A stretch of DNA of 64,000 nucleotides from Nitrospirillum iridis (GCF_014205765.1 NZ_JACIIZ010000020.1:1-64000); one strand, 5' to 3'; counted from the stretch's first letter, positions 34,829-43,825 are shown. The notes: a model not told the origin generated them from the letters alone. Program-made: numbers and translations.

Positions 34829-35497
34829 TCACGCGCTGGCGCTTTTGGCGCCGGCGGTGAGGGTGCCGCCCAGGCGGGCCAGGATTTCGCCGGCCAGCGC
34901 CGCGACCTCTTCGGAGCCCTTGGCCCGGCGGTCGGTTTCCTGCAGGGACAGGCCGTCCATCATGGCGCCGGCGAAGCCCACGCGGTTGCCGATGACGGAT
35001 TCCGCCATGGGCACGCCCAATCCCGCCACCGCCTCGGTCAGGCGGTCGGCCAGCTTGGCGCGGGGGGGAACGCGGTTCAGGGCCAGCAGCACCGGGCGCT
35101 TTTCCGCCTTGGCCATCTCCAACGTCGGGCGGGTGGCCCACAAATCCATCGGGCTGGGCTGTACCGGCACCACCACCAGGGTGGCGACGCGCACGGCGAT
35201 GCGGGCCTCCGTCTCGGCGTGCGGCGGGCTGTCCACCACCACCACGTCGTGCTCCCGCGCCAGGCGCTCCACCTCTTTCTGGGTGCGCCAGCCGTTGATC
35301 TGCATATGGGTCAGGCCGGGATCATCCAGGGTCTGGGTGCGCAGGCCGAACCAGGCGGTCAGGCTGCCCTGGGGGTCGATGTCCACCACCGCCACCCGTA
35401 AGCCGGCCAGCGACCAGGCCACGGCCAGCTGGATGGCCAGCGTGGTCTTGCCCGCCCCGCCCTTCTGCTGCGCGATGGTGACGACGTGGCCCGCCAT
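34829..35497 (-). CDS. ParA/MinD-family ATPase (orphan)
   Basis: A 222-residue deviant Walker ATPase. KGGAGKTTLAIQLAVAW is the P-loop with signature lysine, VDIDPQGSLTAWFG is switch I/A', and VVVDSPPH is Walker B. ParA-type proteins position plasmids, chromosome origins or large complexes by ATP-driven dimerisation on DNA or membrane. There is no ParB, MipZ or centromere-like repeat beside it, so it is an orphan whose cargo is unknown. It is monocistronic, with about 195 bp separating it from the divergent Sua5-type gene. Confidence 0.88.
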   Translation of the reverse strand: MAGHVVTIAQQKGGAGKTTLAIQLAVAWSLAGLRVAVVDIDPQGSLTAWFGLRTQTLDDPGLTHMQINGWRTQKEVERLAREHDVVVVDSPPHAETEARIAVRVATLVVVPVQPSPMDLWATRPTLEMAKAEKRPVLLALNRVPPRAKLADRLTEAVAGLGVPMAESVIGNRVGFAGAMMDGLSLQETDRRAKGSEEVAALAGEILARLGGTLTAGAKSASA

Positions 35498-35691
35498 GAT
35501 GCTCGCTCCCTCAAAACACCGTGATTGCTACCCGGTGGCGGCAGTGTGGACCGCGCGGCAATGGGGGGCAAGGGTGCAGTGCACAATGGCCGCCCCCTCA
35601 AAAGAGGAAGCCGGCGTTGCGGCCCTTGTTCTTGGACAGGGCAAGCCGACAAGGCTAGATAGGGGGAAATTCCCTGTCAGGCATCGCCCCC

Positions 35692-36696
35692 GTGACCCAG
35701 CCCCATCCCGCCCCCGACATGTCGCCGCCCACCACGGCCGCGCTGGAGCGCGCGTCCCAGGCCCTGGCCGAGGGCAGGCTGGTGGCCTTCCCGACGGAGA
35801 CGGTCTACGGCCTGGGCGGTGACGCCGGCAACGACCAGGCGGTGGCCGACATCTTCGCCGCCAAGGGCCGCCCCACCTTCAACCCCCTGATCGTCCACTT
35901 GCCCGACGTGGCGGCGGTGGAGCGCTATGCCGTGATGGATGAGCGCGCCCACCAGATGGCGGACCTGTACTGGCCCGGCCCGCTGACCCTGGTGCTGCCC
36001 CGCCGGGCGGACGCCCCCCTGTCGCTGCTGGTCAGCGCCGGGCTGGACACGGTGGCGGTGCGGGTGCCGCGCCACCCCACCGCCCGCGCCCTGCTGCAGG
36101 CGTGCGGGCGCCCCATCGCCGCCCCCAGCGCCAACCGCTCCGGCCATGTCAGCCCCACGGCCCCCATCCATGTGCGTGACGAGTTCCCCGAGGGTGGGGG
36201 CGGACGCCTGGCCCTGATCCTGGCCGACGGCCGCTGCCCCGTGGGGGTGGAGTCCACCGTGCTGGACCTGTCGGGCGAGACCCCGGTGCTGCTGCGCCCC
36301 GGCTCGATCACGCCGGAGGAGATCGAGGCCGTGCTGGGCCCCATCCAGCGCGCCGCCGCCCCCGGCGGCGGCGTCCCCAATACCGGCCTCCGGGCGCCCG
36401 GCATGCTGGAAAGCCACTACGCCCCGGGCCTGCCGGTACGCCTGAACGCCGTCAATGCCGCCAAGGATGAGGCGCTGCTGGGCTTCGGCCCCGACCGCTT
36501 CGTCCTGGGCGGCGCGGAGCGGCTAAACCTGTCGCCCACCGGCGATCTCAGCGAGGCGGCGGCCAACCTGTTCGCCATGCTGCGCCGCCTGGACAAGCCG
36601 GCCCTCGCCGGCATCGCCGTCATGACCATTCCCGATGTGGGCCTGGGCCTGGCCATCAACGACCGCCTGCGCCGGGCGGCCGCACCTCGGAGCTGA
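35692..36696 (+). CDS. L-threonylcarbamoyladenylate synthase (Sua5 type)
   Basis: Makes threonylcarbamoyl-AMP from threonine, bicarbonate and ATP, the first step of the t6A37 modification of ANN-decoding tRNAs. The YrdC-domain motifs are FPTETVYGLGGDA, KGRPTFNPLIVHL and SANRSGHVSPT. After the linker (LRAPGMLESHYAP) comes the C-terminal Sua5 domain, absent from short TsaC proteins, so the gene is Sua5-like. The start is uncertain: a GTG at 35692 or an ATG at 35719, neither with a clear ribosome-binding site. Confidence 0.93.
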   Translation: MTQPHPAPDMSPPTTAALERASQALAEGRLVAFPTETVYGLGGDAGNDQAVADIFAAKGRPTFNPLIVHLPDVAAVERYAVMDERAHQMADLYWPGPLTLVLPRRADAPLSLLVSAGLDTVAVRVPRHPTARALLQACGRPIAAPSANRSGHVSPTAPIHVRDEFPEGGGGRLALILADGRCPVGVESTVLDLSGETPVLLRPGSITPEEIEAVLGPIQRAAAPGGGVPNTGLRAPGMLESHYAPGLPVRLNAVNAAKDEALLGFGPDRFVLGGAERLNLSPTGDLSEAAANLFAMLRRLDKPALAGIAVMTIPDVGLGLAINDRLRRAAAPRS

Positions 36697-36708
36697 AACC
36701 CACCAGGG

Positions 36709-37014
36709 TCATTTATAGCCGACGAAGTGCGTGGCTAGTTCGGCGTACGTCATGAGCCCTGCCAGCAGCAGTGATAGTCCAGCCAAGGCGACTTGGCAGC
36801 GGGGCCCTCGCGCAGTCCCCCGCCATGCCCATAATGCACAGAAGAAGCCCATAAAAAGAGGCGCCAGCATGACTATGTATCCCAGCAGGGAGCCCAGGCC
36901 CCAGGGCAAGCCACATTCATAAATTATCTTGGCGTGCCAAATAGCTACGGGAAACCACGCAATGGCGGCAACGCAAAAGGCCGATCGGGGAACAACGCGC
37001 ACGGCCCCACCCAC
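36709..37014 (-). CDS. Small membrane protein, three hydrophobic segments, unknown
   Basis: A 101-residue ORF with hydrophobic segments around AFCVAAIAWFPVAIW, LLGYIVMLAPLFMGFFCALWAW and ALAGLSLLLAGLMTY. Base composition is lower in GC than its neighbours. It converges on the Sua5-type gene with 12 bp between stops. No family is recognised; an alternative explanation is a decaying insertion, but the membrane pattern argues for a real protein. Confidence 0.5.
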   Translation of the reverse strand: MGGAVRVVPRSAFCVAAIAWFPVAIWHAKIIYECGLPWGLGSLLGYIVMLAPLFMGFFCALWAWRGTARGPRCQVALAGLSLLLAGLMTYAELATHFVGYK

Positions 37015-37142
37015 TTAAGATTATGGCGACCAGCTTAATAGCCGTTCCGTCCCTCACCAACAGCGCAGTTTAACCCTTGATCCCGCCGGCCGGGACCGGA
37101 CACTGTGCATTCCACACCCCTTGGCCGACGAGGTCTCGCCCC

Positions 37143-37679
37143 ATGAACGGTCCCCGGCACATCGTCCTTATGGCCCAGTACAACGCCTGGATGAACGCCA
37201 AGCTGGTCGAGGCGGCGGCGCGCCTGCCGGCGGCGGAGATTTCGCGGGATCGCGGCGCCTTCTTCCGCTCCATCCTCGGCACGCTGAACCATCTGATGGT
37301 GGGCGACACGCTATGGCTGCGGCGCTTCCGCACCCATCCCGCCGGCTATGCCACCCTGGATCCGGTGATGGCGCTACCGGTACCGTCCGGCCTGGACGAA
37401 CGCCTCTATTCCGACCTGCCCAGCCTGGCAATCGCCCGCCAGGTCCTGGATGCCGCCATCACCCAGTGGGCCGTCAGCGTGCGGGCCTGCGACCTGGACC
37501 ACCTGCTGCCCTATACCAGCAGTGCAGGCAAGGCCTGCGCCCGGCGTTTTGGCGACCTGATCGTGCATTTCTTCAACCACCAGACCCATCACCGCGGCCA
37601 GGCCACCACCCTGCTGACCCAGGCCGGCGTCGACGTGGGTGTGACCGACCTGGTGGCCCTGATACCGGATGAAGCCTGA
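37143..37679 (+). CDS. DinB/YfiT-fold putative metalloenzyme
   Basis: A 178-residue four-helix-bundle protein of the DinB family. It has the three conserved metal-ligand histidines: one in LGTLNHLMVGD and the pair in HFFNHQTHHRGQ. Family members bind divalent metal, and some act as thiol-dependent transferases; the substrate here is unknown. The ATG at 37143 is chosen because upstream sequence is not family-like. Its TGA overlaps the ATG of the next gene (ATGA), so the two are translationally coupled. Confidence 0.88.
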   Translation: MNGPRHIVLMAQYNAWMNAKLVEAAARLPAAEISRDRGAFFRSILGTLNHLMVGDTLWLRRFRTHPAGYATLDPVMALPVPSGLDERLYSDLPSLAIARQVLDAAITQWAVSVRACDLDHLLPYTSSAGKACARRFGDLIVHFFNHQTHHRGQATTLLTQAGVDVGVTDLVALIPDEA

Positions 37680-39121
37680 TGACCACCCCGCCCTCCGATG
37701 ACACCGTCCGCCGCTGCCTGGCCGCCCTGACCGACCTCCTGGGCCCCGCCGGAATCGTCACCGATGCCGAGGCGCAGGCCCCCTACCTGGCGGAGGCGCG
37801 CGGCAACGCCGTCAGCACGCCGCTGGCGGTGCTGCGCCCCTCGACCACCGAGGAGGTGGCGGCGGTGGTCCGCCTGACAGCGGAGGCGGGCATCGCCCTG
37901 GTGCCCCAGGGCGGCAACACCGGCCTGGTGGGCGGCGCCCTGGCGGGCCGCGGCACCGTGCTGCTGAACCTGGGCCGCCTGAACCGCATCCGCGAGGTCG
38001 ACGCCCTGGACCACACCATGACGGTGGAGGCCGGCGTCATCCTGGCCACGGTGCAGCAGGCGGCCCATGACGTGGATCTGATGTTCCCATTGAGCCTGGG
38101 GGCCGAAGGCAGTTGCACCATCGGCGGCAACCTGTCGACCAACGCCGGCGGCATCCTGACCCTGCGCTACGGCAACGCCCGCGCCCAGGTGCTGGGGCTG
38201 GAGGTGGTGCTGCCCGACGGGCGGGTGTGGAACGGCCTGCGCCGCCTGCGCAAGGACAACACCGGTTATGATCTGAAGCACCTGTTCCTGGGTGCTGAAG
38301 GCACCCTGGGCGTCATCACCGCCGCCACCCTGTCGCTGGTGCCCCGGCCCCGGCAGATGGAAACGGCCCTGGTGGCGGTGCCGGACGTCACCGCCGCGCT
38401 GCGCCTGCTGAAACGCCTGCGCCAGGCCAGCGGCGACGCCGTCTCGGCCTTCGAGATCATGCCCCGCTTCGCCATCGAGGGCGCCGCCCGCTATCTGGGG
38501 GAGCACAACGATCCCTTATCGGAACCATCACCCTGGTACGTCCTGATCGAACTGACGGCCGGCACCCCGGGCGACGCCCTGCGCGACACGGTGGAAAGCG
38601 CCCTGGGTGAAGCGATGGAGGCGGGGGAGGTCACCGACGCCACCCTGGCCGCCAGTGGCGACCAGCGCCAGAAGCTGTGGCGCCTGCGCGAGGGCCTGCC
38701 GGAGATCGGGCGCAAGGTGGGCGGGGCGCTGCACCATGACGTCGCCGTCCCGGTCAGCCGCACCCCCCAGTTCATCGAACGGGCGAACGCGGCGGTGGCG
38801 GCCCTGTGCCCCGGCGCCCGCCCCTACCCCTTCGGCCATCTGGGGGACGGCAACATCCATTACAACATCGCCCGGCCCGACACCGACGACCCGGCCGACC
38901 GCGACGCCTTCCTGGCACAGGGCGGGGCCATCATGCGGGCGGTGCACGACGTGGTGCTGGACCTGGAGGGTTCGATCAGCGCCGAACACGGCATCGGCAA
39001 CAAGAAGCGGGAGGAGCTGGCCCGCGCGCGCTCAAGCCTGGAAATAGACATGATGGCCCGCCTGAAGCGCCTGCTGGATCCCCGCGACCTGATGAATCCG
39101 GGGAAGATCTTACCCCAATAG
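37679..39121 (+). CDS. FAD-linked D-2-hydroxyacid dehydrogenase (D2HGDH/GlcD family)
   Basis: A 480-residue flavoprotein of the VAO/PCMH family. The FAD-binding motifs are VPQGGNTGLVGGA, FPLSLGAEGSCTIGGNLSTNAGG, LRYGNARAQVLGLEVVL and LFLGAEGTLGVITAATL. The C-terminal cap has HLGDGNIHYN (metal-binding His), SAEHGIGNKKREEL and DLMNPGKILP. Such enzymes oxidise D-2-hydroxyglutarate, D-lactate or glycolate, passing electrons to ETF or the respiratory chain. The length and the KKREEL motif fit the single-subunit D2HGDH-like group. Coupled to the DinB-fold gene by a 4-bp overlap. Confidence 0.92.
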   Translation: MTTPPSDDTVRRCLAALTDLLGPAGIVTDAEAQAPYLAEARGNAVSTPLAVLRPSTTEEVAAVVRLTAEAGIALVPQGGNTGLVGGALAGRGTVLLNLGRLNRIREVDALDHTMTVEAGVILATVQQAAHDVDLMFPLSLGAEGSCTIGGNLSTNAGGILTLRYGNARAQVLGLEVVLPDGRVWNGLRRLRKDNTGYDLKHLFLGAEGTLGVITAATLSLVPRPRQMETALVAVPDVTAALRLLKRLRQASGDAVSAFEIMPRFAIEGAARYLGEHNDPLSEPSPWYVLIELTAGTPGDALRDTVESALGEAMEAGEVTDATLAASGDQRQKLWRLREGLPEIGRKVGGALHHDVAVPVSRTPQFIERANAAVAALCPGARPYPFGHLGDGNIHYNIARPDTDDPADRDAFLAQGGAIMRAVHDVVLDLEGSISAEHGIGNKKREELARARSSLEIDMMARLKRLLDPRDLMNPGKILPQ

Positions 39122-39174
39122 GCAGGATTCGACCGCGAAACCACGCGCGGGCATAAGCCCATACTGACCTTTGG

Positions 39175-39186
39175 CGTCAATTGACG
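39175..39186. promoter_or_regulatory. Perfect 12-bp palindrome
   Basis: CGTCAATTGACG is a perfect palindrome in the 165-bp gap upstream of a small ORF. It resembles a repressor site, but the binding protein is unknown. Confidence 0.35.
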
Positions 39187-39286
39187 ACGACTCGGCCCGC
39201 GTGAGACCCTTTAACCGTGGATATAAGGAGCCTGTGGCGTTCCCCCGACCGAGAACGGGGCCAACCCAAAGAGAGGGAGAGAGCTG

Positions 39287-39502
39287 ATGCCTGGCAAGAC
39301 CTCGACCCTTACCGCCCCTCGCGCGCCGTCACCCGTCACCGCCTATCTGCGACTGCTGCGCGGTGGCGCCGTGGCCCCCACCTCCCCCATGGACCAAGAT
39401 GGGTTCCATGCCCCTTGCTCCGCCCCGCAAATGACGGGCGGCTGTGGCGGCGGCCAGATGATGGCCGGCCGCGCCCAGGATCCGGCCCTGGTCCATTTCT
39501 GA
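39287..39502 (+). CDS. Possible 71-residue peptide, Gly/Cys-rich end
   Basis: The ATG follows an extended purine ribosome-binding site (AGAGAGGGAGAGAGCTG) stronger than most in the window. The product has a basic helical first half (TAYLRLLRGG) and a C-terminal half with C-x4-QMTGGCGGGQMM. It sits alone between the FAD dehydrogenase and the histidine kinase. It is unknown, and could be a small exported or modified peptide or a chance frame. Confidence 0.35.
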   Translation: MPGKTSTLTAPRAPSPVTAYLRLLRGGAVAPTSPMDQDGFHAPCSAPQMTGGCGGGQMMAGRAQDPALVHF

Positions 39503-39622
39503 CGGGGCCCCGGCTTCCGGAGCACGACATCCGCCGGGACCAAGGCGGAAACGCCTGATGCCCCGGCAACCCCGCCATTCGCGGTAGTGCGTTCGGCCGA
39601 GGCGGCGGTATGATCGCCCGCC

Positions 39623-40699
39623 ATGAAGCCTTTCATCACCACGTTCCTGTCCCTGCGGCGCCGATCCGCGATGACGCGCTATGCCGGCGCCGCCCTGTTG
39701 GTGTGCCTGTCGTTCGGGCTGCGTGTCGCGCTGGACGACATTCTGGACGGCTATCCTGTCGTGCATTTCTTTCCGGCGCTGGTATTGGGAACCCTGTGGT
39801 TCGGCGTGGGCCCTGGCCTCATGGCCGTGGCCTTGAGCGCCGTGCTGGCCCTGCCCTTCGTGGCGCCGGCCGACGACGGCATGCCGTGGCTGCAACAGTT
39901 CGCCACCCTGCCCGGCCGGCTGGACGCCCTGCCGGCCAGGGGCTGGGCTGGGCCCGCGCTGTTCGTCGTCATCAGCTTGGTGGTGGTCGCCATCATCGCC
40001 GCCCTGCACAACGCCCTGGACACGCTGGCGCAATCGGAGCAGCAGCAGGCCATGCTGTTGCGTGAGATCTATCACCGCATCCGCAACGACCTGCAATCCG
40101 TGACCAGCCTGCTGATGGTGGCGGAAACCCGGGCGGGCGCCTTGGAAGCCGGAGAACTGGCCAAGGCCGGGGAGCGGGTGCGCGTGCTGGGCCTGGTCTA
40201 TTCCAGCCTGCAGCGGCTGCAACGCGAACCCTTCGTGCCGGCCCGCGCCTTCCTGAGCCAATTGGTGGAAAACCTGGCGGTCGCCCATGGCACCGGGCGG
40301 CCCGTCACCTTCACGGTCTCGGTGGAGGATGTGAACCTGCCCCAACGGGCCGCGGTGACGCTGGGCCTGGCCGCCAACGAATTGGTGACCAACGCCCTGA
40401 AGTACGCCTTCCCCGACGGACGGGCCGGCACCATCGCCGTCAGTCTGGCGACGGAGGGGGACCGGTGGGTTCTGCGGGTGGAGGACGATGGCGTGGGGCT
40501 GTCCCCGGGACCGGCAACAACGGCCGGGGCGGCAGAAGATTCCGCCGGACATGCCGACACCGCGGGCAAAAGACGCCGCGCCGGCCTGGGCCACCTGCTG
40601 TTGGAGCAACTGGCCCGGCAGTGCGCCGGACAGTTGGGATGGACCAACGACAACGGTCTGAAGGCCTGGCTGTCGGTGCCGGCGGTGCCGGGCGCCTAA
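39623..40699 (+). CDS. Membrane sensor histidine kinase, HisKA_2/HWE type with DUF4118-like input
   Basis: Three or four transmembrane helices in the first 135 residues resemble the DUF4118 module of KdpD-like sensors. They are followed by the phosphoacceptor block REIYHRIRNDLQSVTSLL, the HisKA_2-type H-box where most members have HHRVKNNLQ. The HATPase domain has the N-box LAANELVTNALKYAFP, VEDDGVGL (G1) and GLGHLLLEQL (G2). Such kinases usually signal through PhyR or single-domain regulators in alphaproteobacterial stress responses. No cognate regulator is adjacent, so it is an orphan. Confidence 0.88.
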   Translation: MKPFITTFLSLRRRSAMTRYAGAALLVCLSFGLRVALDDILDGYPVVHFFPALVLGTLWFGVGPGLMAVALSAVLALPFVAPADDGMPWLQQFATLPGRLDALPARGWAGPALFVVISLVVVAIIAALHNALDTLAQSEQQQAMLLREIYHRIRNDLQSVTSLLMVAETRAGALEAGELAKAGERVRVLGLVYSSLQRLQREPFVPARAFLSQLVENLAVAHGTGRPVTFTVSVEDVNLPQRAAVTLGLAANELVTNALKYAFPDGRAGTIAVSLATEGDRWVLRVEDDGVGLSPGPATTAGAAEDSAGHADTAGKRRRAGLGHLLLEQLARQCAGQLGWTNDNGLKAWLSVPAVPGA

Positions 40700-40720
40700 G
40701 GCCGGGGGCCTGCGGCCGGG

Positions 40721-41635
40721 TTAGGCGCTCGCCATATAGGCGGCGGCCATGTTGGGGGCGCGGTTGGTGGTCATGCGCTGTTCCTGCTGGCTGTAGCCAT
40801 CCTTGTCCTGGTCGTCATCATCGGTGGGGGCGGCCAAGGCGTTCAGCATCATGATGGTATAGGTGGACAGCGGCATCTTGGAGCTGCTGCCGCCCCGCAC
40901 CATGTCCCAGGGCTGCGAGGTGTTGTCGGCCGCCTGGACGGTGCCCAGCGTGGTCGACCCGGCATATTTGTCCGTGCTGGTGGCGCCGGTGCCGTCGAAC
41001 TTGCGGGCGAAATGATCGTAGACCTGGCCCAGGGACAGGGCCTTGCCGTTGTCGTCGTAGAACACGGCGTCGTTGGCGTCGGCCGCGTCGGGAACAACGG
41101 CGTCCGCCGCCTGGTTCGGGTTTTTCTTCAGCGCGTTCAGGAACTTGGAGGCACCGCCCGCGCCCAGGAAATGGGCCAGGTACAGCTCGGTGCCACCGAT
41201 GGTGCCGCCCACCTGCTGCTGCAGGGTCGTCTTGTTGTCCTGGGCCAGCTGGGCCGCCATCATCGCGGAGGTGTTGGCGTCCTTGCGCAGGTCGAGAATC
41301 TTTTGCCGGGTGGCGGGATCGGCGACATAGGCCGTGCCGTCGCTGCGGGTCTTGATGGCGCTGGCGTACTGGCCCAGGCCCACCTCGGCGCCATGCTGCT
41401 GCACCATGTTCAGCCACGTGGAGTCGGTGAACTGATAGAGGCCGGTGGCGCTGCTGGTGCTGGCTTTGGCGTTCACATTGTACCCGCTTTCCACAGACGC
41501 CTGCTTCAGCAGATAGGAAAAATCTACCCCCGCCCTGGTGCTGGCCTGCTGGACGGCGGCCACGATCCTGGCGGGGGCGGAAGACGCCAAACCCTGTGCT
41601 GCAGTCAACTGCGTGGTGGACAGCGCGGTGTTCAC
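40721..41635 (-). CDS. Lytic transglycosylase-like SLT-domain protein
   Basis: The N-terminal half contains an SLT domain: LLKQASVESGYNVNAKASTS with the catalytic Glu, then ATGLYQFTDSTWLNMVQQHG. The rest is helical and ends with a KMPLSTYTIMMLNAL segment and a Gln/Asp-rich tail. It probably cleaves peptidoglycan glycan strands. No Sec signal peptide is visible (MNTALSTTQLTAAQG), so it may leave through a flagellar or type III-like route or act after lysis; no phage or secretion genes are adjacent. Confidence 0.83.
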   Translation of the reverse strand: MNTALSTTQLTAAQGLASSAPARIVAAVQQASTRAGVDFSYLLKQASVESGYNVNAKASTSSATGLYQFTDSTWLNMVQQHGAEVGLGQYASAIKTRSDGTAYVADPATRQKILDLRKDANTSAMMAAQLAQDNKTTLQQQVGGTIGGTELYLAHFLGAGGASKFLNALKKNPNQAADAVVPDAADANDAVFYDDNGKALSLGQVYDHFARKFDGTGATSTDKYAGSTTLGTVQAADNTSQPWDMVRGGSSSKMPLSTYTIMMLNALAAPTDDDDQDKDGYSQQEQRMTTNRAPNMAAAYMASA

Positions 41636-41935
41636 GACCGGACCTCACTTACCTGGAAAACGACCGGCCGACAGGGCCGATCCGATGCTGGTCCACTACG
41701 TAAGCAAAGGGCGTGCCAGACCGTCACGATGGTCCCGACCTTCGCCAATACTTGCCCGGCCGGCATCCTCCCGGCAGGATGGCACCCGCGTCGACGGGAC
41801 GCGGCCCTATCGCTCAATGACCGGGCCCGCCCGCCCAATAACATTGAGCACCCCCGCCGGCCATGCCAGGTCCCGCGCCCCATCCGGGCGCGCCGGGCCG
41901 CCGCCGGTGGGCCCCCTGGGAGGACCCAAGAGACC
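41636..41935. other. Intergenic stretch between divergent genes
   Basis: About 300 bp between the transglycosylase and acyl-CoA dehydrogenase starts must hold both promoters. I see no clear promoter, repeat or small gene in it. It is GC-rich, especially in its right half. Confidence 0.4.
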
Positions 41936-43723
41936 ATGACCTATCAAGCGCCCCTGAAGGAAATCCGTTTCGTCCTGAATTCCGTCGTCGGCCTGGACCG
42001 CGTCGCCGCCTTCCCCGACTTCGAAGCCGCGACCCCCGACCTGGTGGACGCCGTGCTGGAGGAAGGGGCCAAGCTGGCCGACAACGTGCTGGCGCCCCTG
42101 AACGTGGTGGGCGACCGCCAGGGGTCGAAACTGACGGAGACGGGCGTGCGCACGCCCGATGGCTTCAAGGACGCCTACCGGCAGTTCGTGGATGGCGGCT
42201 GGAACAGCGTGCCCTTCGACCCGGACCACGGCGGCCAGGGCCTGCCCTGGACCCTGTTCATCGCGCTGCTGGAAACCTGGACCAGCGCCAACATGTCGTT
42301 CGCCCTGGGGCCGCTGCTGACCCAGGGTGCGGTGGAGCTGTTGACGGCCCATGGCTCCGACGAGCAGAAGACGCTGTACCTGGAAAAGCTGATCTCCGGC
42401 GAATGGGCCGGCACCATGAACCTGACGGAGCCGCAGGCCGGTTCAGACGTGGGCGCCGTGCGCACCCGGGCGGTGCGCCAGGACGACGGCACCTACCGGA
42501 TCAGTGGGCAGAAGATCTTCATCACCTATGGCGACCATGATTGGACGGACAACATCGTCCACCTGGTGCTGGCCCGCACCCCCGACGCGCCGGCGGGCAC
42601 CAAGGGCATCTCGCTGTTCATCGTGCCCAAGTTCCTGCTGAACGCCGACGGCACCCCCGGTGAGCGCAACGACGCCCGCTGCGTCAGCCTGGAGCACAAG
42701 CTGGGCATCCACGCCAGCCCCACCGCCGTCATGAGCTACGGCGACAACGGGGCGTGCGTCGGCTATCTGGTGGGCGAGGAGAACCGCGGCATCGAGTACA
42801 TGTTCACCATGATGAACAACGCCCGCCTGGGCGTGGGCCTGCAGGGCGTTGCCATCGGGGAACGCGCCTATCAGCAGGCGCTGGCCTACGCCAAGACGCG
42901 GGTGCAGAGCCGCGATGTGGCCGGCGGGCCGCAGCCGGTGACCATCATCCACCACCCCGACGTGCGCCGCATGCTGCTGACCATGCGGTCCAAGGTGGAG
43001 GCGGCGCGCGCCATCGTCTATTTCACCGCGTCGGCCCTGGATGGTCACCACCACCACCCGGACGCGGACGCCGCGCGCCAAGCCGGTTTGCTGAACGACC
43101 TGATGACCCCGGTGGCCAAGGCCTGGAGCACCGACATCGGCGTGGAGGTGGCCAGCCTGGGGGTGCAGGTGCACGGCGGCATGGGCTTCATCGAGGAGAC
43201 GGGCGCCGCCCAATATTACCGCGACGCCCGCATCGCCCCCATCTATGAGGGCACCAACGGCATCCAGGCCAACGACCTGGTGTTCCGCAAGCTGGGCCGC
43301 GACGGCGGGGCCGCGGCCCGCACCCTGTTCGCCCTGATGAAGGAGACGGCGGAGGCGGCATCCGCCCAGCCCGGCGACGACCTGGCCGCCGTCGCCCAGG
43401 GCCTGGCCCGGGGCATCGCTGGTTTGGAGGACGCGACCGCCTTCCTGGTGGGCACTGTGAAGGCCGATGCCCGCGCGGCGGCGGCAGGGGCCGTGCCCTA
43501 CCTCACCCTGTTCGGCAACGTCACCGGCGCCTTCCTGCTGGCCCGCGGCGCCATCGCCGCCAACCAGGCGCTGGCCCAGGGCCAGGACACGTCCTTCCAT
43601 GAAAGCAAGCTGATCACCGCCCGCTTTTTCGTGGAACAGGTGGTGGGTCCGTCCCTGGGCCTGGTCGACGTCATCCGGACCGGCCACCGCACGCTGATGG
43701 CCCTGTCGGAAGATCAGTTCTAG
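41936..43723 (+). CDS. Acyl-CoA dehydrogenase, DmdC-like long form
   Basis: A 595-residue FAD enzyme. The N-terminal 35 residues (PLKEIRFVLNSVVG) are typical of the long-form family that includes 3-methylmercaptopropionyl-CoA dehydrogenase DmdC. The core has NLTEPQAGSDVGAVRTRA, GQKIFITYGDHD, KLGIHASPTAVM, MMNNARLGVGLQGVAIGERA, and the catalytic-base Glu in RIAPIYEGTNGIQANDLV. A C-terminal extension of about 130 residues is also family-typical. The substrate cannot be read from sequence; no DMSP genes are nearby, so a general fatty-acyl role is as likely. The stop codon TAG lies inside a palindromic repeat. Confidence 0.92.
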   Translation: MTYQAPLKEIRFVLNSVVGLDRVAAFPDFEAATPDLVDAVLEEGAKLADNVLAPLNVVGDRQGSKLTETGVRTPDGFKDAYRQFVDGGWNSVPFDPDHGGQGLPWTLFIALLETWTSANMSFALGPLLTQGAVELLTAHGSDEQKTLYLEKLISGEWAGTMNLTEPQAGSDVGAVRTRAVRQDDGTYRISGQKIFITYGDHDWTDNIVHLVLARTPDAPAGTKGISLFIVPKFLLNADGTPGERNDARCVSLEHKLGIHASPTAVMSYGDNGACVGYLVGEENRGIEYMFTMMNNARLGVGLQGVAIGERAYQQALAYAKTRVQSRDVAGGPQPVTIIHHPDVRRMLLTMRSKVEAARAIVYFTASALDGHHHHPDADAARQAGLLNDLMTPVAKAWSTDIGVEVASLGVQVHGGMGFIEETGAAQYYRDARIAPIYEGTNGIQANDLVFRKLGRDGGAAARTLFALMKETAEAASAQPGDDLAAVAQGLARGIAGLEDATAFLVGTVKADARAAAAGAVPYLTLFGNVTGAFLLARGAIAANQALAQGQDTSFHESKLITARFFVEQVVGPSLGLVDVIRTGHRTLMALSEDQF

Positions 43724-43769
43724 AGCAGATCGCCCAAAGGCGGAATCGCCTTTGGGTGTGAAGCTGCTC
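43721..43769. repeat. MITE/REP-like palindrome, GAGCAG...CTGCTC
   Basis: The outer arms GAGCAG (43723-43728) and CTGCTC (43764-43769) flank a perfect 10-bp-stem hairpin, CCCAAAGGCG-GAAT-CGCCTTTGGG (43733-43756). The unit begins TAGAGCAG, and its TAG is the stop codon of the acyl-CoA dehydrogenase gene. Elements of this shape are widespread between genes in alphaproteobacteria. It may also end transcription, although no T-run follows. Confidence 0.7.
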
Positions 43770-43783
43770 GCGGACAGACTCAT

Positions 43784-43825
43784 CTATAGCCGGCTGAGGT
43801 TCCGATTAAACCCAGCCGGCTATAG
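43784..43825. repeat. Dispersed palindromic repeat, copy 2 (CTATAGCCGG arms)
   Basis: CTATAGCCGGCTG and CAGCCGGCTATAG are perfect inverted repeats around a loop with GGTTCCGATTAAACC. It matches the element at 2237-2275 in both arms and loop. The stretch from here to 44021 holds no gene; a GGGATCTTATCGAC-like dyad (ATCTTATCGAC beside GTCGATAAGG) at about 43921-43946 may be regulatory for the hydrolase gene. Confidence 0.75.

Noticed and set aside
34829-35497. ParA-like ATPase as part of a plasmid or chromosome partition locus.
   Set aside because: There is no ParB gene and no centromere-like iterons on either side.
40721-41635. SLT transglycosylase as a sign of a prophage.
   Set aside because: No integrase, capsid, tail or lysis genes are adjacent; the flanking genes are metabolic.
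41012-41935. In-frame upstream extension of the acyl-CoA dehydrogenase reading frame by about 300 codons.
   Set aside because: It lies antisense to the transglycosylase gene and is not family-like; the enzyme's normal N-terminus starts at 41936.
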